Shown here one piece after another: positions 57,663 through 64,000 of a DNA stretch of 64,000 bases. Each line of letters starts with the position of its first letter. Within the stretch, counting starts at the first letter, position 1. The DNA lies in assembly GCF_019733395.1 (NCBI RefSeq), contig NZ_JAIHOO010000001.1, positions 1,116,001 to 1,180,000 of the forward strand, given 5' to 3'. Made by a program: the position numbers and the translations under genes. Below the pieces are notes generated by a model. The model did no database searches, was not told the DNA's origin, and saw only the letters and a list, made by a program, of their open reading frames with translations. Source of the DNA: Lysobacter sp. BMK333-48F3 (GTDB lineage: Bacteria; Pseudomonadota; Gammaproteobacteria; Xanthomonadales; Xanthomonadaceae).

Positions 57663-58673
57663 ATGTCCGCCATGTCCTCGTCTTTCCGCCTGTCCCTGCT
57701 CTCCGCCGCGGCTGCGCTGTGCGCCGCCGGCCTGCCGCTGTCCGCGGCCTGGGCCCACGGCAGCTTCGTCAACCCGCAAAGCCGCATCTACAAGTGCTAC
57801 CTCGGCAACAAGGAAAACCCCGCCGACCCGGCCTGCCGCGCCGCCTGGGAAGTGGCCGGCTCGCAGCTGTTCTACGACTGGAACGGCATCAACCAGGCCA
57901 ACGCCAACAGCAATCACCAGGCCGTGGTGCCCGACGGCAAGCTGTGCAGCGGCGGCAACCCGACCTTCCGCGGCCTCGACGTGATCCGCACCGACTGGCA
58001 GGCCACCACCCTGCGCTCCGGCGCCAGCTATACCTTCAGCTTCTACGCCACCGCGCCGCACGCGACCAAGGACTGGACCTTCTACGTGACCCGGCAGGGC
58101 TGGAACCCGGCCTCGCCGCTGCGCTGGGCCGACCTGCAGCAGTTCTGCAAGAGCGCGCGGGTGCCGCTGTCGAGCGGCAACAACTACCACATCACCTGCA
58201 CCCTGCCGGCGCGCAGCGGCCGCCACGTGATCTACAACACCTGGCAGCGCTCGGATTCGACCGAGGCCTTCTACACCTGCATGGACGTCAACTTCACCAG
58301 CGTCCTGGCGGCGCAGGACGCGCGCTGGAAGGACGCCGGCAACCTCGCCGTGGCCAACGACTACCCGGTCGGCACCTCGGTGACCTTGCGCGTGTTCAAC
58401 GCCGACGGCAGCGATGCGGAGAAGATCGAGACCGTGCTGCGCGCCGGCGAAACCTCGGTCGCGGACTGGCCGCGCCGGCTCGGCGAAGAGGTCAACCGCC
58501 GCTCGCGCTATGCGCGCATCGGCGAACCGGCCGACGGCGGCCGCTTCCAGGCCCGCTCCGGCCTGGCCGGCAACCACGTCTGGCTGGACGGCAACCGTTC
58601 GCACGCGATCGACGTGCGCCTGCCGGCCTCGGCGCGTCCGGCCGCCGGCGAGCACGCCCACCACGGCCATTGA
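57663..58673 (+). CDS. AA10 lytic polysaccharide monooxygenase, secreted
   Basis: A 336-residue precursor; AGGAG precedes ATG 57663. The signal peptide ends in AWA, which leaves His32 as the mature N-terminus, and His133 (TAPHATKDW) is the second ligand of the copper histidine brace. AA10/CBP21-type motifs: HGSFVNPQSRIYKCYLGN, WEVAGSQLFYDWNGINQANA, KDWTFYVTRQGWNP and VIYNTWQRSDSTEAFYTC followed by MDVNF. A ~115-residue C-terminal extension ends in a His-rich tail (EHAHHGH). It oxidatively cleaves chitin (probably) and would synergise with the GH18 enzyme at 17.7 kb. Confidence 0.95.
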   Translation: MSAMSSSFRLSLLSAAAALCAAGLPLSAAWAHGSFVNPQSRIYKCYLGNKENPADPACRAAWEVAGSQLFYDWNGINQANANSNHQAVVPDGKLCSGGNPTFRGLDVIRTDWQATTLRSGASYTFSFYATAPHATKDWTFYVTRQGWNPASPLRWADLQQFCKSARVPLSSGNNYHITCTLPARSGRHVIYNTWQRSDSTEAFYTCMDVNFTSVLAAQDARWKDAGNLAVANDYPVGTSVTLRVFNADGSDAEKIETVLRAGETSVADWPRRLGEEVNRRSRYARIGEPADGGRFQARSGLAGNHVWLDGNRSHAIDVRLPASARPAAGEHAHHGH

Positions 58674-58750
58674 CCGGCCGCGGCGACGGCGGCGCGCGCC
58701 GCCGTCGCCGCGCGCATGCGACACTCGCGGCTGAACTTCGCGGAGCCGCC

Positions 58751-59317
58751 ATGACCGTCGCCGACCTCTCGCTCGCCGCCGCCGCCGAAACGCTGCGCCG
58801 CGGCGGGGTGGTGATCTATCCGACCGAGGCGGTGTGGGGCATCGGCTGCGATCCGCGCGACCAGGCCGCGGTGCGGCGGCTGTTGGCGATCAAGCAACGC
58901 CCGCTCGACAAGGGCGTGATCCTGATCGCCGCCGAACTCGCCCAGCTCGACGCTTGGGTCGACTGGGAGGCCTTGCCGGCGGCGCGACGCGAGGCGGTGC
59001 TGGCCAGTTGGCCCGGCCCCAACACCTGGGCAGTGCCGGCGACCGCGGCGGTGCCGGCCTGGATCCGCGGCGTCCACGCCAGCGTCGCGGTGCGGCTGAC
59101 CGCGCACCCGCAGGCGCGCGCGCTGTGCCAGGCCTGCGCGCAGCCGCTGGTATCGACCAGCGCCAACCTCAGCGGGCAGCCGCCGGCGTTCCGCCGCGGC
59201 GAGCTCGACCCGGCCCTGATCGCGCTCAGCGACGGCGTCTGCGCCGGCGAAACCGGCGGCCTGGCCGCACCGACCCCGATCCGGGTCGCGCTCACCGGCG
59301 AAGTGCTGCGCGCCTGA
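58751..59317 (+). CDS. tsaC: Threonylcarbamoyl-AMP synthase TsaC
   Basis: A 188-residue YrdC/Sua5-family protein, the length of E. coli TsaC (190). It makes threonylcarbamoyl-AMP for the t6A modification of ANN-decoding tRNAs. Motifs: GGVVIYPTEAVWGIGCDP, LAIKQRPLDKGVILIAA, WPGPNTWAVPA, SVAVRLTAHP and PLVSTSANLSGQPP, the last containing the substrate-binding S-x-N. No Sua5 C-terminal domain. It starts 78 bp after the LPMO gene. Confidence 0.96.
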   Translation: MTVADLSLAAAAETLRRGGVVIYPTEAVWGIGCDPRDQAAVRRLLAIKQRPLDKGVILIAAELAQLDAWVDWEALPAARREAVLASWPGPNTWAVPATAAVPAWIRGVHASVAVRLTAHPQARALCQACAQPLVSTSANLSGQPPAFRRGELDPALIALSDGVCAGETGGLAAPTPIRVALTGEVLRA

Positions 59318-59388
59318 ACCGCGCGCTCGACCGCCGCCGGACCGCGACGCCGCTTTCGTCCTGCGCGCGGCTGGCGCAAGATGCGCGC

Positions 59389-60078
59389 ATGTCGCCCGGC
59401 CGCGCCTTCCGCTCTCGTTCGCTCACCGCGCTCGCGCTGTGCTGCGCCGCCGCGTCGGCCGGCGCCGCCGAGGTGACGATCTATCGCTGCACCGATGCGC
59501 AGGGCCGGCTGACCCTGCGCGATACGCCCTGCGCCTCCGGTCAGCGCCAGCAGACCCAGACCATGCTGCGTCCGGTCGACCCGCCGCCGCGACCGCCGAC
59601 GGCGGTACAACCCGCGGCCGCCCCCGCGCCGACCGCGGCCGCGCCGCGACCGCGGGTACTGGTGATACAGCCGCCGCGGCCGATGTACGAATGCGTCACC
59701 CCGGACGGCGAGCGCTATACCAGCGATACCTCCGAGGGCAATCCGCGCTGGCTGCCGATGTGGTCGCTGGGCTATCCGGCCTATCCCTCGCGCAATCCGC
59801 TCGGCGACCGGGTCGGCGCGCCGCCGCCGCGGCTGGGCGACCCGGATGCGCGCCTGCCGCGCCACGGCCACGGCTACGGCGTGCTCTACGGCGGCAACAC
59901 CCTGGCCCGCGACGAATGCCATGCGCTGCCGCAGCAGGACGTGTGCGCGCGCCTGCGCGACCGGCGCTATCAACTCGACCGGCGATACAACAGCGCGCTG
60001 CAGAGCGAGCGCGCGCAGATCGTCGAGCAACAGCGCGGCATCGACGCGCGCCTGAATACCGATTGCGGAGCGTACTGA
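59389..60078 (+). CDS. Secreted DUF4124-domain protein (paralogue 1)
   Basis: A 229-residue exported protein. A signal peptide (to SAGAAE) is followed by a DUF4124 domain: VTIYRCTDAQGRLTLRDTPC. A Pro/Ala-rich linker of ~50 residues and a second Cys-containing region (YECVTPDGERYTSDTSEG; DECHALPQQDVC) end in a charged helix. The gene overlaps the next DUF4124 gene by TGATG. DUF4124 proteins are periplasmic; function is unknown. Confidence 0.85.
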   Translation: MSPGRAFRSRSLTALALCCAAASAGAAEVTIYRCTDAQGRLTLRDTPCASGQRQQTQTMLRPVDPPPRPPTAVQPAAAPAPTAAAPRPRVLVIQPPRPMYECVTPDGERYTSDTSEGNPRWLPMWSLGYPAYPSRNPLGDRVGAPPPRLGDPDARLPRHGHGYGVLYGGNTLARDECHALPQQDVCARLRDRRYQLDRRYNSALQSERAQIVEQQRGIDARLNTDCGAY

Positions 60079-60737
60079 TGCGAGTGTGGTGGTCCCTGCC
60101 CGTTCTGTTGCTGGCCAGCGCCGGCGTTGCCGCCCAAGGCAAGGTCACGATCTATCGCTGCACCGACGCGCTCGGCCAGCTGACGGTGCAGAACGACACG
60201 CCCTGCCCCAAGGGCAGCCAGCAGGAGAAGCGAGTGATCGAAGGCGCGCCCAGCTCGTCCGCGCCGCCGACCTTCATCACTGCGCCGGTGGCGCCGATCC
60301 CGCAGGCCAATCCCTCGCCGCACCCGCCGGTGTCCTCGCAGCTGCCGTCGGTGACCAAGCCCGCGCCCAAGCCGGCGCCGGCCGCGCCCAAACAGGCAAT
60401 CGCCGATGCCGACCGGTTGCCGCCGCCGGCGCTGTTCGAATGCCGCACCTACGACAACGGACGCTACCTCAGCGACGACGGCAACCCGCCGCAACGCTGC
60501 GCGCCGCTGCAGACCACCGGCCTGGGCACCACCGCCAGCGGCGCCGGCGTGGCCTGCCAGATGGTGACCGACCAGTGTCAGCGCATTCCCGACCAGAGCC
60601 TGTGCGAGAACTGGAAGCAGCGCCTGCGCGAGGCCGAGTCGGCGCTGCGCTTCGGCCGCAGCGAAACCCGCGCCGCCGCGCAAGCCGAGGTCGAGCGGAT
60701 CCAGCGCATCGTGGTCGAGAGCACCTGCGGCCGCTGA
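60078..60737 (+). CDS. Secreted DUF4124-domain protein (paralogue 2)
   Basis: A 219-residue exported paralogue of the preceding gene with the same plan: signal peptide (to GVAAQG), DUF4124 domain VTIYRCTDALGQLTVQNDTPC, Pro-rich linker, then FECRTYDNGRYLSDDG and a Cys-rich C-terminus (GVACQMVTDQCQRI, SLCENWKQRL, STCGR). The repeat of YRCTDA and the E-C-x-T-x-D-x-x-x-Y motifs shows tandem duplication. Translational coupling by TGATG suggests joint function. Confidence 0.85.
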   Translation: MRVWWSLPVLLLASAGVAAQGKVTIYRCTDALGQLTVQNDTPCPKGSQQEKRVIEGAPSSSAPPTFITAPVAPIPQANPSPHPPVSSQLPSVTKPAPKPAPAAPKQAIADADRLPPPALFECRTYDNGRYLSDDGNPPQRCAPLQTTGLGTTASGAGVACQMVTDQCQRIPDQSLCENWKQRLREAESALRFGRSETRAAAQAEVERIQRIVVESTCGR

Positions 60738-61120
60738 GCCGTTCGCAGGCCGCGCCGCGACGGCGCCGCCGTTCGTCGCCGCGGGCGCGATCGCTGTCCG
60801 ACCGCGCCGGGAGCGCGCGTTGCTATAGCTGGAACCGCGGCGAGCAGAGCGCGGTTCGGCCTCGTCGAAGGACACGACGCGCTGCGCCACGGTGGACGAC
60901 GCCCAGCTACGGGACGGCATCCCGCTAGAACGGAACGGCGACCGCGCCCGGGCACCGGCGCGCGCACGCTCCGCCCCACCCGCATGAGCCGGACACCGGC
61001 GCGCGACCGCGCGGACGCCGGAGTGCGGCCCGAACGCCGCCGCCCGCGGCGATGGCCGCGTGCGCGCCTGCGTCCGCGCGCCGGTCCGCGGCGCGCCGGC
61101 GACGCCAGGAGACAGCCCCC
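60738..61120. other. Intergenic region before the astacin/ATP-grasp unit
   Basis: 383 bp. I searched it for a short precursor-peptide gene with a Thr/Lys/Asp/Glu core on both strands and found none with a ribosome site. It must contain the promoter of the two-gene unit; no strong consensus is visible. Confidence 0.4.
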
Positions 61121-62479
61121 ATGGCCACCCGCAAAGGCAACGACGACGACAACACCCGCCCGCCCAAGCAAGGCGAATTCCGCGGCGGCGGCCCGGTCCG
61201 CACCGCGCTGATCCGCGGCGAGACCTTCCGCGCCAAGGCCGTGCAATACGTCGAGATCGACGGCATGGCGATGTTCGAAGGCGACATCGTCCTGGGCACG
61301 GTCGAGGAAGTGGAAGCCGTATCGGACATGCTGCGCGAAGAAGCCTCCGCCGGCGTGGCGATGGCGGTGGCGATCAGCGGCTCGCAGTTCCGCTGGCCGG
61401 GTTGCAGGATCCCCTACACCATCGACCCGGGCTTGCCGAACCAGGCCCGCGTCACCGACGCCATCGCGCACTGGGAAGCCAACACCCGCTTCCGTTTCGT
61501 GGTGCGGACCAACGAAGCCGACTACGTCACCTTCCGTCCCGGCAGCGGCTGCTCGGCCCAGGTCGGCCGGCGCGGCGGCCAGCAGTTCGTCAACCTCGCC
61601 AACACTTGCAGCCTGGGCAACACCATCCACGAGATCGGCCACGTGGTCGGCCTGTGGCACGAGCAAAGCCGCGAGGACCGCGACTCCTTCGTGCGCATCG
61701 AGTGGGCCAACATCACCTCCGGCTTCGAGCACAACTTCAACCAGCACATCAGCGACGGCGACGACATCGGCGGCTACGACTACGGCTCGATCATGCACTA
61801 CCCGCGCAACGCGTTCTCGTCCAACGGCCAGGACACCATCGTGCCGGTCGGCGCGGTGCCGCCGGGCACGGTGATCGGCCAGCGCAACGGCCTGTCGCCG
61901 GGCGACATCGCCGCGGTCAACTCGTTCTGCCCGCTGGTCACGATCAAGGAGAAGCTCAAGGAAGCGCCGCTGGACACGCTCAAGGAAAAGACCAAGGAAG
62001 TTCCGCTGGACACGCTCAAGGAGAAGATCAAGGAAGCGCCGCTGGATACGCTCAAGGAAAAGACCAAGGAAGCCCCGCTGGACACCCTCAAGGAGCTGCG
62101 CAAGGACGTCATCAGCGACACGATCAAGGAGCAGATCGCCGATACGCGCAAGGAAGGCGTGTTCGACCCGGGCCCGACCCTGGCCGAGAACCTGACCACG
62201 CCGGGCCGCGGCGCGGTGATCAACCCGGTACTGCCCGGCGGAGTGCGCGGCGCGGTGCCGTTCGCGATCGCCACCGGCGCCGGCGCGCTGCCGGGCGCGG
62301 CCGGCGACGGCGGCGCGGGCGATGCGGAGATCGCCGACGCGGTCGTCGCGCTGGATGCGCAATTGCAGCAACTGGCCGAGGAACTGGCCCGCGCCGACGC
62401 CGCGCGCGCGGCGTTGCAGGCCCAGTACGACGAAACCGCCGCGCTGCTGGCGCAGATCGCCCAGTCCGGCCAGGGCTGA
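61121..62479 (+). CDS. Astacin (M12A) zinc metalloprotease with 12-residue tandem repeats
   Basis: A 452-residue protein. Residues ~85-270 are an astacin domain: HEIGHVVGLWHEQ (zinc His170, His174, His180; catalytic Glu171) and Met-turn SIMHYPRN with Tyr227. No signal peptide. From residue 276 a 12-residue unit of type KEKxKEAPLDTL occurs four times, then two degenerate copies (to ~347); DNA 61946-62125 shows a matching 36-bp periodicity. A Gly/Pro-rich linker and a terminal coiled-coil-like helix (residues ~402-446, LDAQLQQLAEELARADAARA) follow. The ATP-grasp ligase gene begins 24 bp downstream. The repeat may be substrate of that ligase. Confidence 0.92.
   Translation: MATRKGNDDDNTRPPKQGEFRGGGPVRTALIRGETFRAKAVQYVEIDGMAMFEGDIVLGTVEEVEAVSDMLREEASAGVAMAVAISGSQFRWPGCRIPYTIDPGLPNQARVTDAIAHWEANTRFRFVVRTNEADYVTFRPGSGCSAQVGRRGGQQFVNLANTCSLGNTIHEIGHVVGLWHEQSREDRDSFVRIEWANITSGFEHNFNQHISDGDDIGGYDYGSIMHYPRNAFSSNGQDTIVPVGAVPPGTVIGQRNGLSPGDIAAVNSFCPLVTIKEKLKEAPLDTLKEKTKEVPLDTLKEKIKEAPLDTLKEKTKEAPLDTLKELRKDVISDTIKEQIADTRKEGVFDPGPTLAENLTTPGRGAVINPVLPGGVRGAVPFAIATGAGALPGAAGDGGAGDAEIADAVVALDAQLQQLAEELARADAARAALQAQYDETAALLAQIAQSGQG
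61946..62125 (+). repeat. Five 36-bp tandem repeats inside the astacin gene
   Basis: Encodes residues 276-335: four near-identical 12-residue units (KEKxKExPLDTL) and one diverged unit (KELRKDVISDTI). Units with Thr at the fourth position read TKE(A/V)PLD. Confidence 0.9.
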
Positions 62480-62503
62480 GCCGCCACCGAGGGAGGACGT
62501 GCC

Positions 62504-63475
62504 GTGATCCTGGTGATATCGCACGACGAGGACATCCACGCCCGGCGCGTGGTCGACCACCTGCAGTCGATGGACCAGCCGGTGCTGTTGTTCGATCTGG
62601 CCGAATTGCCGGATCGCGCCACGCTCTCGATCGAGTACGCCGCCGACGCGCGCCCGCGCATCGACTACGCCCGCGCCGGCGGCGAGCGCTACGCCCTGGA
62701 CCGGGTCAGCGCGGCATGGTGGCGCCGGCCGCAGGCGCCGGACCTGTCCAGCGTCACCGACGCCAACGCGCACCTGTTCACCGCCAACGAATGGAACGAG
62801 GCCTTGAACGGGCTGTGGCGGCTGCTCGGCGATGCGCGCTGGATGAACGACCCCGGCCGCGACGACGCCGCCTCGCGCAAGGCCGCGCAACTGCGCGTCG
62901 CCGCCGAGCTGGGGCTGAAGGTACCGCGCACCCTGATCAGCTCCGACCCGCAACGGGTGCGCGATTTCGTCGCCGCGCGCGGCCCCGGCGCGACCGTGCA
63001 CAAGACCTTTTCCTGCACCCATGCGGTGTGGCGCGAGACGCGCCGCTTCGACGACAGCGACCTGCCGCACCTGGACACGGTGCGGCTGGCGCCGGTGATC
63101 TTCCAGGAGTTCGTGCCGGCCGACGCCGACATCCGGGTCACCGCGGTCGACGGCCAGCTGTTCGCCGCCGAAATCAAGCTCGACCCGGGCAGCGCCGCGG
63201 CCGCCGCCGGCGCGGTCGACTTCCGTCCCAACCTGGGCGACGCCGAGGTGCGCGAGCACGCTCTGCCGGAAGCGCTGCGCGAACGCCTGCGCGCGCTGAT
63301 GCGCAAACTGGGCCTGGTCTACGGCGCGATCGACCTGCGCCGCACGCCGGAAGGCGAGTACTACTTCTTCGAGGTCAATACCGCCGGCGAGTTCTTGTTC
63401 ATCGAACACCGTACCGGTCAGCCGATCGCGCGCGCGGTGGCCGACTGGCTGGCCGGGGTCAGTCGATCCGCTTGA
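62504..63475 (+). CDS. MvdC/MvdD-type ATP-grasp ligase (graspetide synthetase-like)
   Basis: A 323-residue ATP-grasp enzyme, GTG start behind GAGGGAGGA. It fits the RimK-related group that makes graspetides (omega-ester/omega-amide RiPPs): N-terminal MILVISHDEDIHARRVVDHL, the hallmark AAWWRRPQAP (VWYRRP in MvdC/D), RVAAELGLKVPRTLISSDP, a Lys-containing ATP-binding strand TVHKTFSC, and C-terminal metal-binding YYFFEVNTAGEFLFIE plus HRTGQPIARAVADWL. It should ligate Asp/Glu side chains to Ser/Thr/Lys in a peptide. No separate precursor gene was seen; the preceding astacin's repeats are rich in exactly these residues. It overlaps a convergent gene tail-to-tail by 17 bp. Confidence 0.87.
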   Translation: MILVISHDEDIHARRVVDHLQSMDQPVLLFDLAELPDRATLSIEYAADARPRIDYARAGGERYALDRVSAAWWRRPQAPDLSSVTDANAHLFTANEWNEALNGLWRLLGDARWMNDPGRDDAASRKAAQLRVAAELGLKVPRTLISSDPQRVRDFVAARGPGATVHKTFSCTHAVWRETRRFDDSDLPHLDTVRLAPVIFQEFVPADADIRVTAVDGQLFAAEIKLDPGSAAAAAGAVDFRPNLGDAEVREHALPEALRERLRALMRKLGLVYGAIDLRRTPEGEYYFFEVNTAGEFLFIEHRTGQPIARAVADWLAGVSRSA

Positions 63476-63791
63476 CCTGCAGGGTCAGCGCGTCGTCGCC
63501 GGCGCGCAGCGGATAGGACTGCACGGTAACGTAGTCGCCCCGGCCGAGGCGGCCGTCGCCGTCGCTGTCGACGTGCACCCACCAGGTGGCGTCGGCGGCG
63601 TCGATCAGGTCGTCGGCGATCTCGACCTGCAACGGCAGCGACTGGGCGTGTTCGGGCACGGTCTGCGCCCATTCGTCGAGCACCCGCGCCGGCGCGTCCT
63701 CGAACGAGGTGTCGCGCAGCTGCACGCTGACCGCACTGCCGGCGGGCAGTTCGGCGCCGTCGGCGGCGACGATGGTCAGGGCGAGACGCAT
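63459..63791 (-). CDS. YbaY-like (YscW-type) beta-barrel small protein
   Basis: A 110-residue protein without lipoprotein signal. The sequence follows the YbaY/YscW chaperone-like domain: LPAGSAVSVQLRDTSFEDAP, ARVLDEWAQTVPEH, SLPLQVEIADDLIDAAD, and a closing strand DDALTLQVKRID. Also GDGRLGRGDYVTVQSYP. The normal family members are periplasmic lipoproteins; this short form would be cytosolic, or its leader is unrecognised. Its 3' end overlaps the ATP-grasp gene on the opposite strand. It could be an accessory to the astacin/ATP-grasp unit or independent. Confidence 0.7.
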   Translation of the reverse strand: MRLALTIVAADGAELPAGSAVSVQLRDTSFEDAPARVLDEWAQTVPEHAQSLPLQVEIADDLIDAADATWWVHVDSDGDGRLGRGDYVTVQSYPLRAGDDALTLQVKRID

Positions 63792-63911
63792 GGCCGCAGT
63801 ATACGCCCGCGGTTCGCGCCGCAACGGCGCGCCGCGGCGCCGCCGCCGAACGGTCGCGCGCTGCGTCGATGCGCGGGGTTCGCCGGCCGGGGCACCGCTT
63901 CGGCCGCGGCC

Positions 63912-64000
63912 TCAGCAGCCGCCTCCGCCGTCCAGCGCCTGCCAGGACCCGCCCTCGCCGCCGGAACGCAGCAGTCGGTGGCTCCAGCTTTCGTACTGCT
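63912..64000 (-). CDS. C-terminal fragment of an unidentified gene
   Basis: The minus-strand frame from the right edge reads QYESWSHRLLRSGGEG then GSWQALDGGGGC and stops at 63912-63914. The composition is coding-like, but too little is present to name a family. Confidence 0.4.
   Translation of the reverse strand, partial: QYESWSHRLLRSGGEGGSWQALDGGGGC

Noticed and set aside
60578..63409. 943-codon minus-strand frame across the astacin and ATP-grasp genes
   Set aside because: Antisense shadow; both plus-strand genes have clear catalytic motifs and ribosome sites.

Overview
The window looks like a chromosomal segment of a high-GC gammaproteobacterium of the Xanthomonadaceae/Lysobacteraceae, most likely Lysobacter or a close relative. 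The grounds are the very G+C-rich third codon positions, the gene orders (fmt-rsmB, def, LysM protein-dprA-smg-topA), short TGTAGGAGCGGC-type REP palindromes between genes, and many secreted degradative enzymes (GH18 chitinase, AA10 LPMO, GH92 mannosidase, muramidase, astacin). This is inference from content; no 16S or marker search was possible.

Layout. 1-10.1 kb: a secreted alpha/beta-hydrolase (cut by the left edge), a clan GH-A-like lipoprotein, a TetR regulator followed by a DUF1800/DUF1501 pair, a lipoprotein and a LuxR-type regulator. 10.2-13.9 kb: accessory DNA next to a CAU-anticodon tRNA (probably tRNA-Ile2). It holds AT-richer orphan genes, an unusual tRNA-Arg(CCT)-like gene and an IS3-family element with intact ends but an amber-interrupted transposase. 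13.9-24 kb: a LecB-like lectin, a CxxCH lipoprotein, a GH18 chitinase, a muramidase/membrane-protein pair, a beta-lactamase-fold serine hydrolase and small secreted or membrane proteins. 24.3-31.6 kb: a mannoside divergon, with GH92 mannosidase facing a LacI regulator-FucP transporter-PfkB kinase-AGE isomerase operon. Two near-identical 16-bp palindromes lie in the shared control region. The implied route is mannoside to mannose, then fructose, then fructose-6-phosphate.

32-49 kb: core genes (rpoD, dtd, fmt, rsmB, def) interleaved with envelope genes: LpxL-like acyltransferase, paired bPH2 proteins, three GT2 glycosyltransferases around a CDP-glycerol glycerophosphotransferase, an O-antigen ligase and an ArnT-like GT39. 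49-57 kb: LysM protein, dprA, smg, two GYF_2-domain membrane proteins and topA. 57-64 kb: AA10 LPMO, tsaC, two DUF4124 proteins, then a two-gene unit of an astacin metalloprotease carrying a 12-residue tandem repeat plus an MvdC/MvdD-type ATP-grasp ligase.

The best candidate for an undescribed system is that last unit (61.1-63.5 kb). A graspetide-type ligase is encoded 24 bp behind a protease whose repeated Lys/Glu/Asp/Thr tail could be its substrate, and no separate precursor peptide was seen nearby. Secondary candidates are the muramidase plus membrane-protein pair (19.6-21.5 kb), the LecB-like lectin beside the CxxCH lipoprotein (13.9-16.2 kb), and the tRNA-adjacent island with its extra tRNA. 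No CRISPR array, integrase or rRNA was seen.
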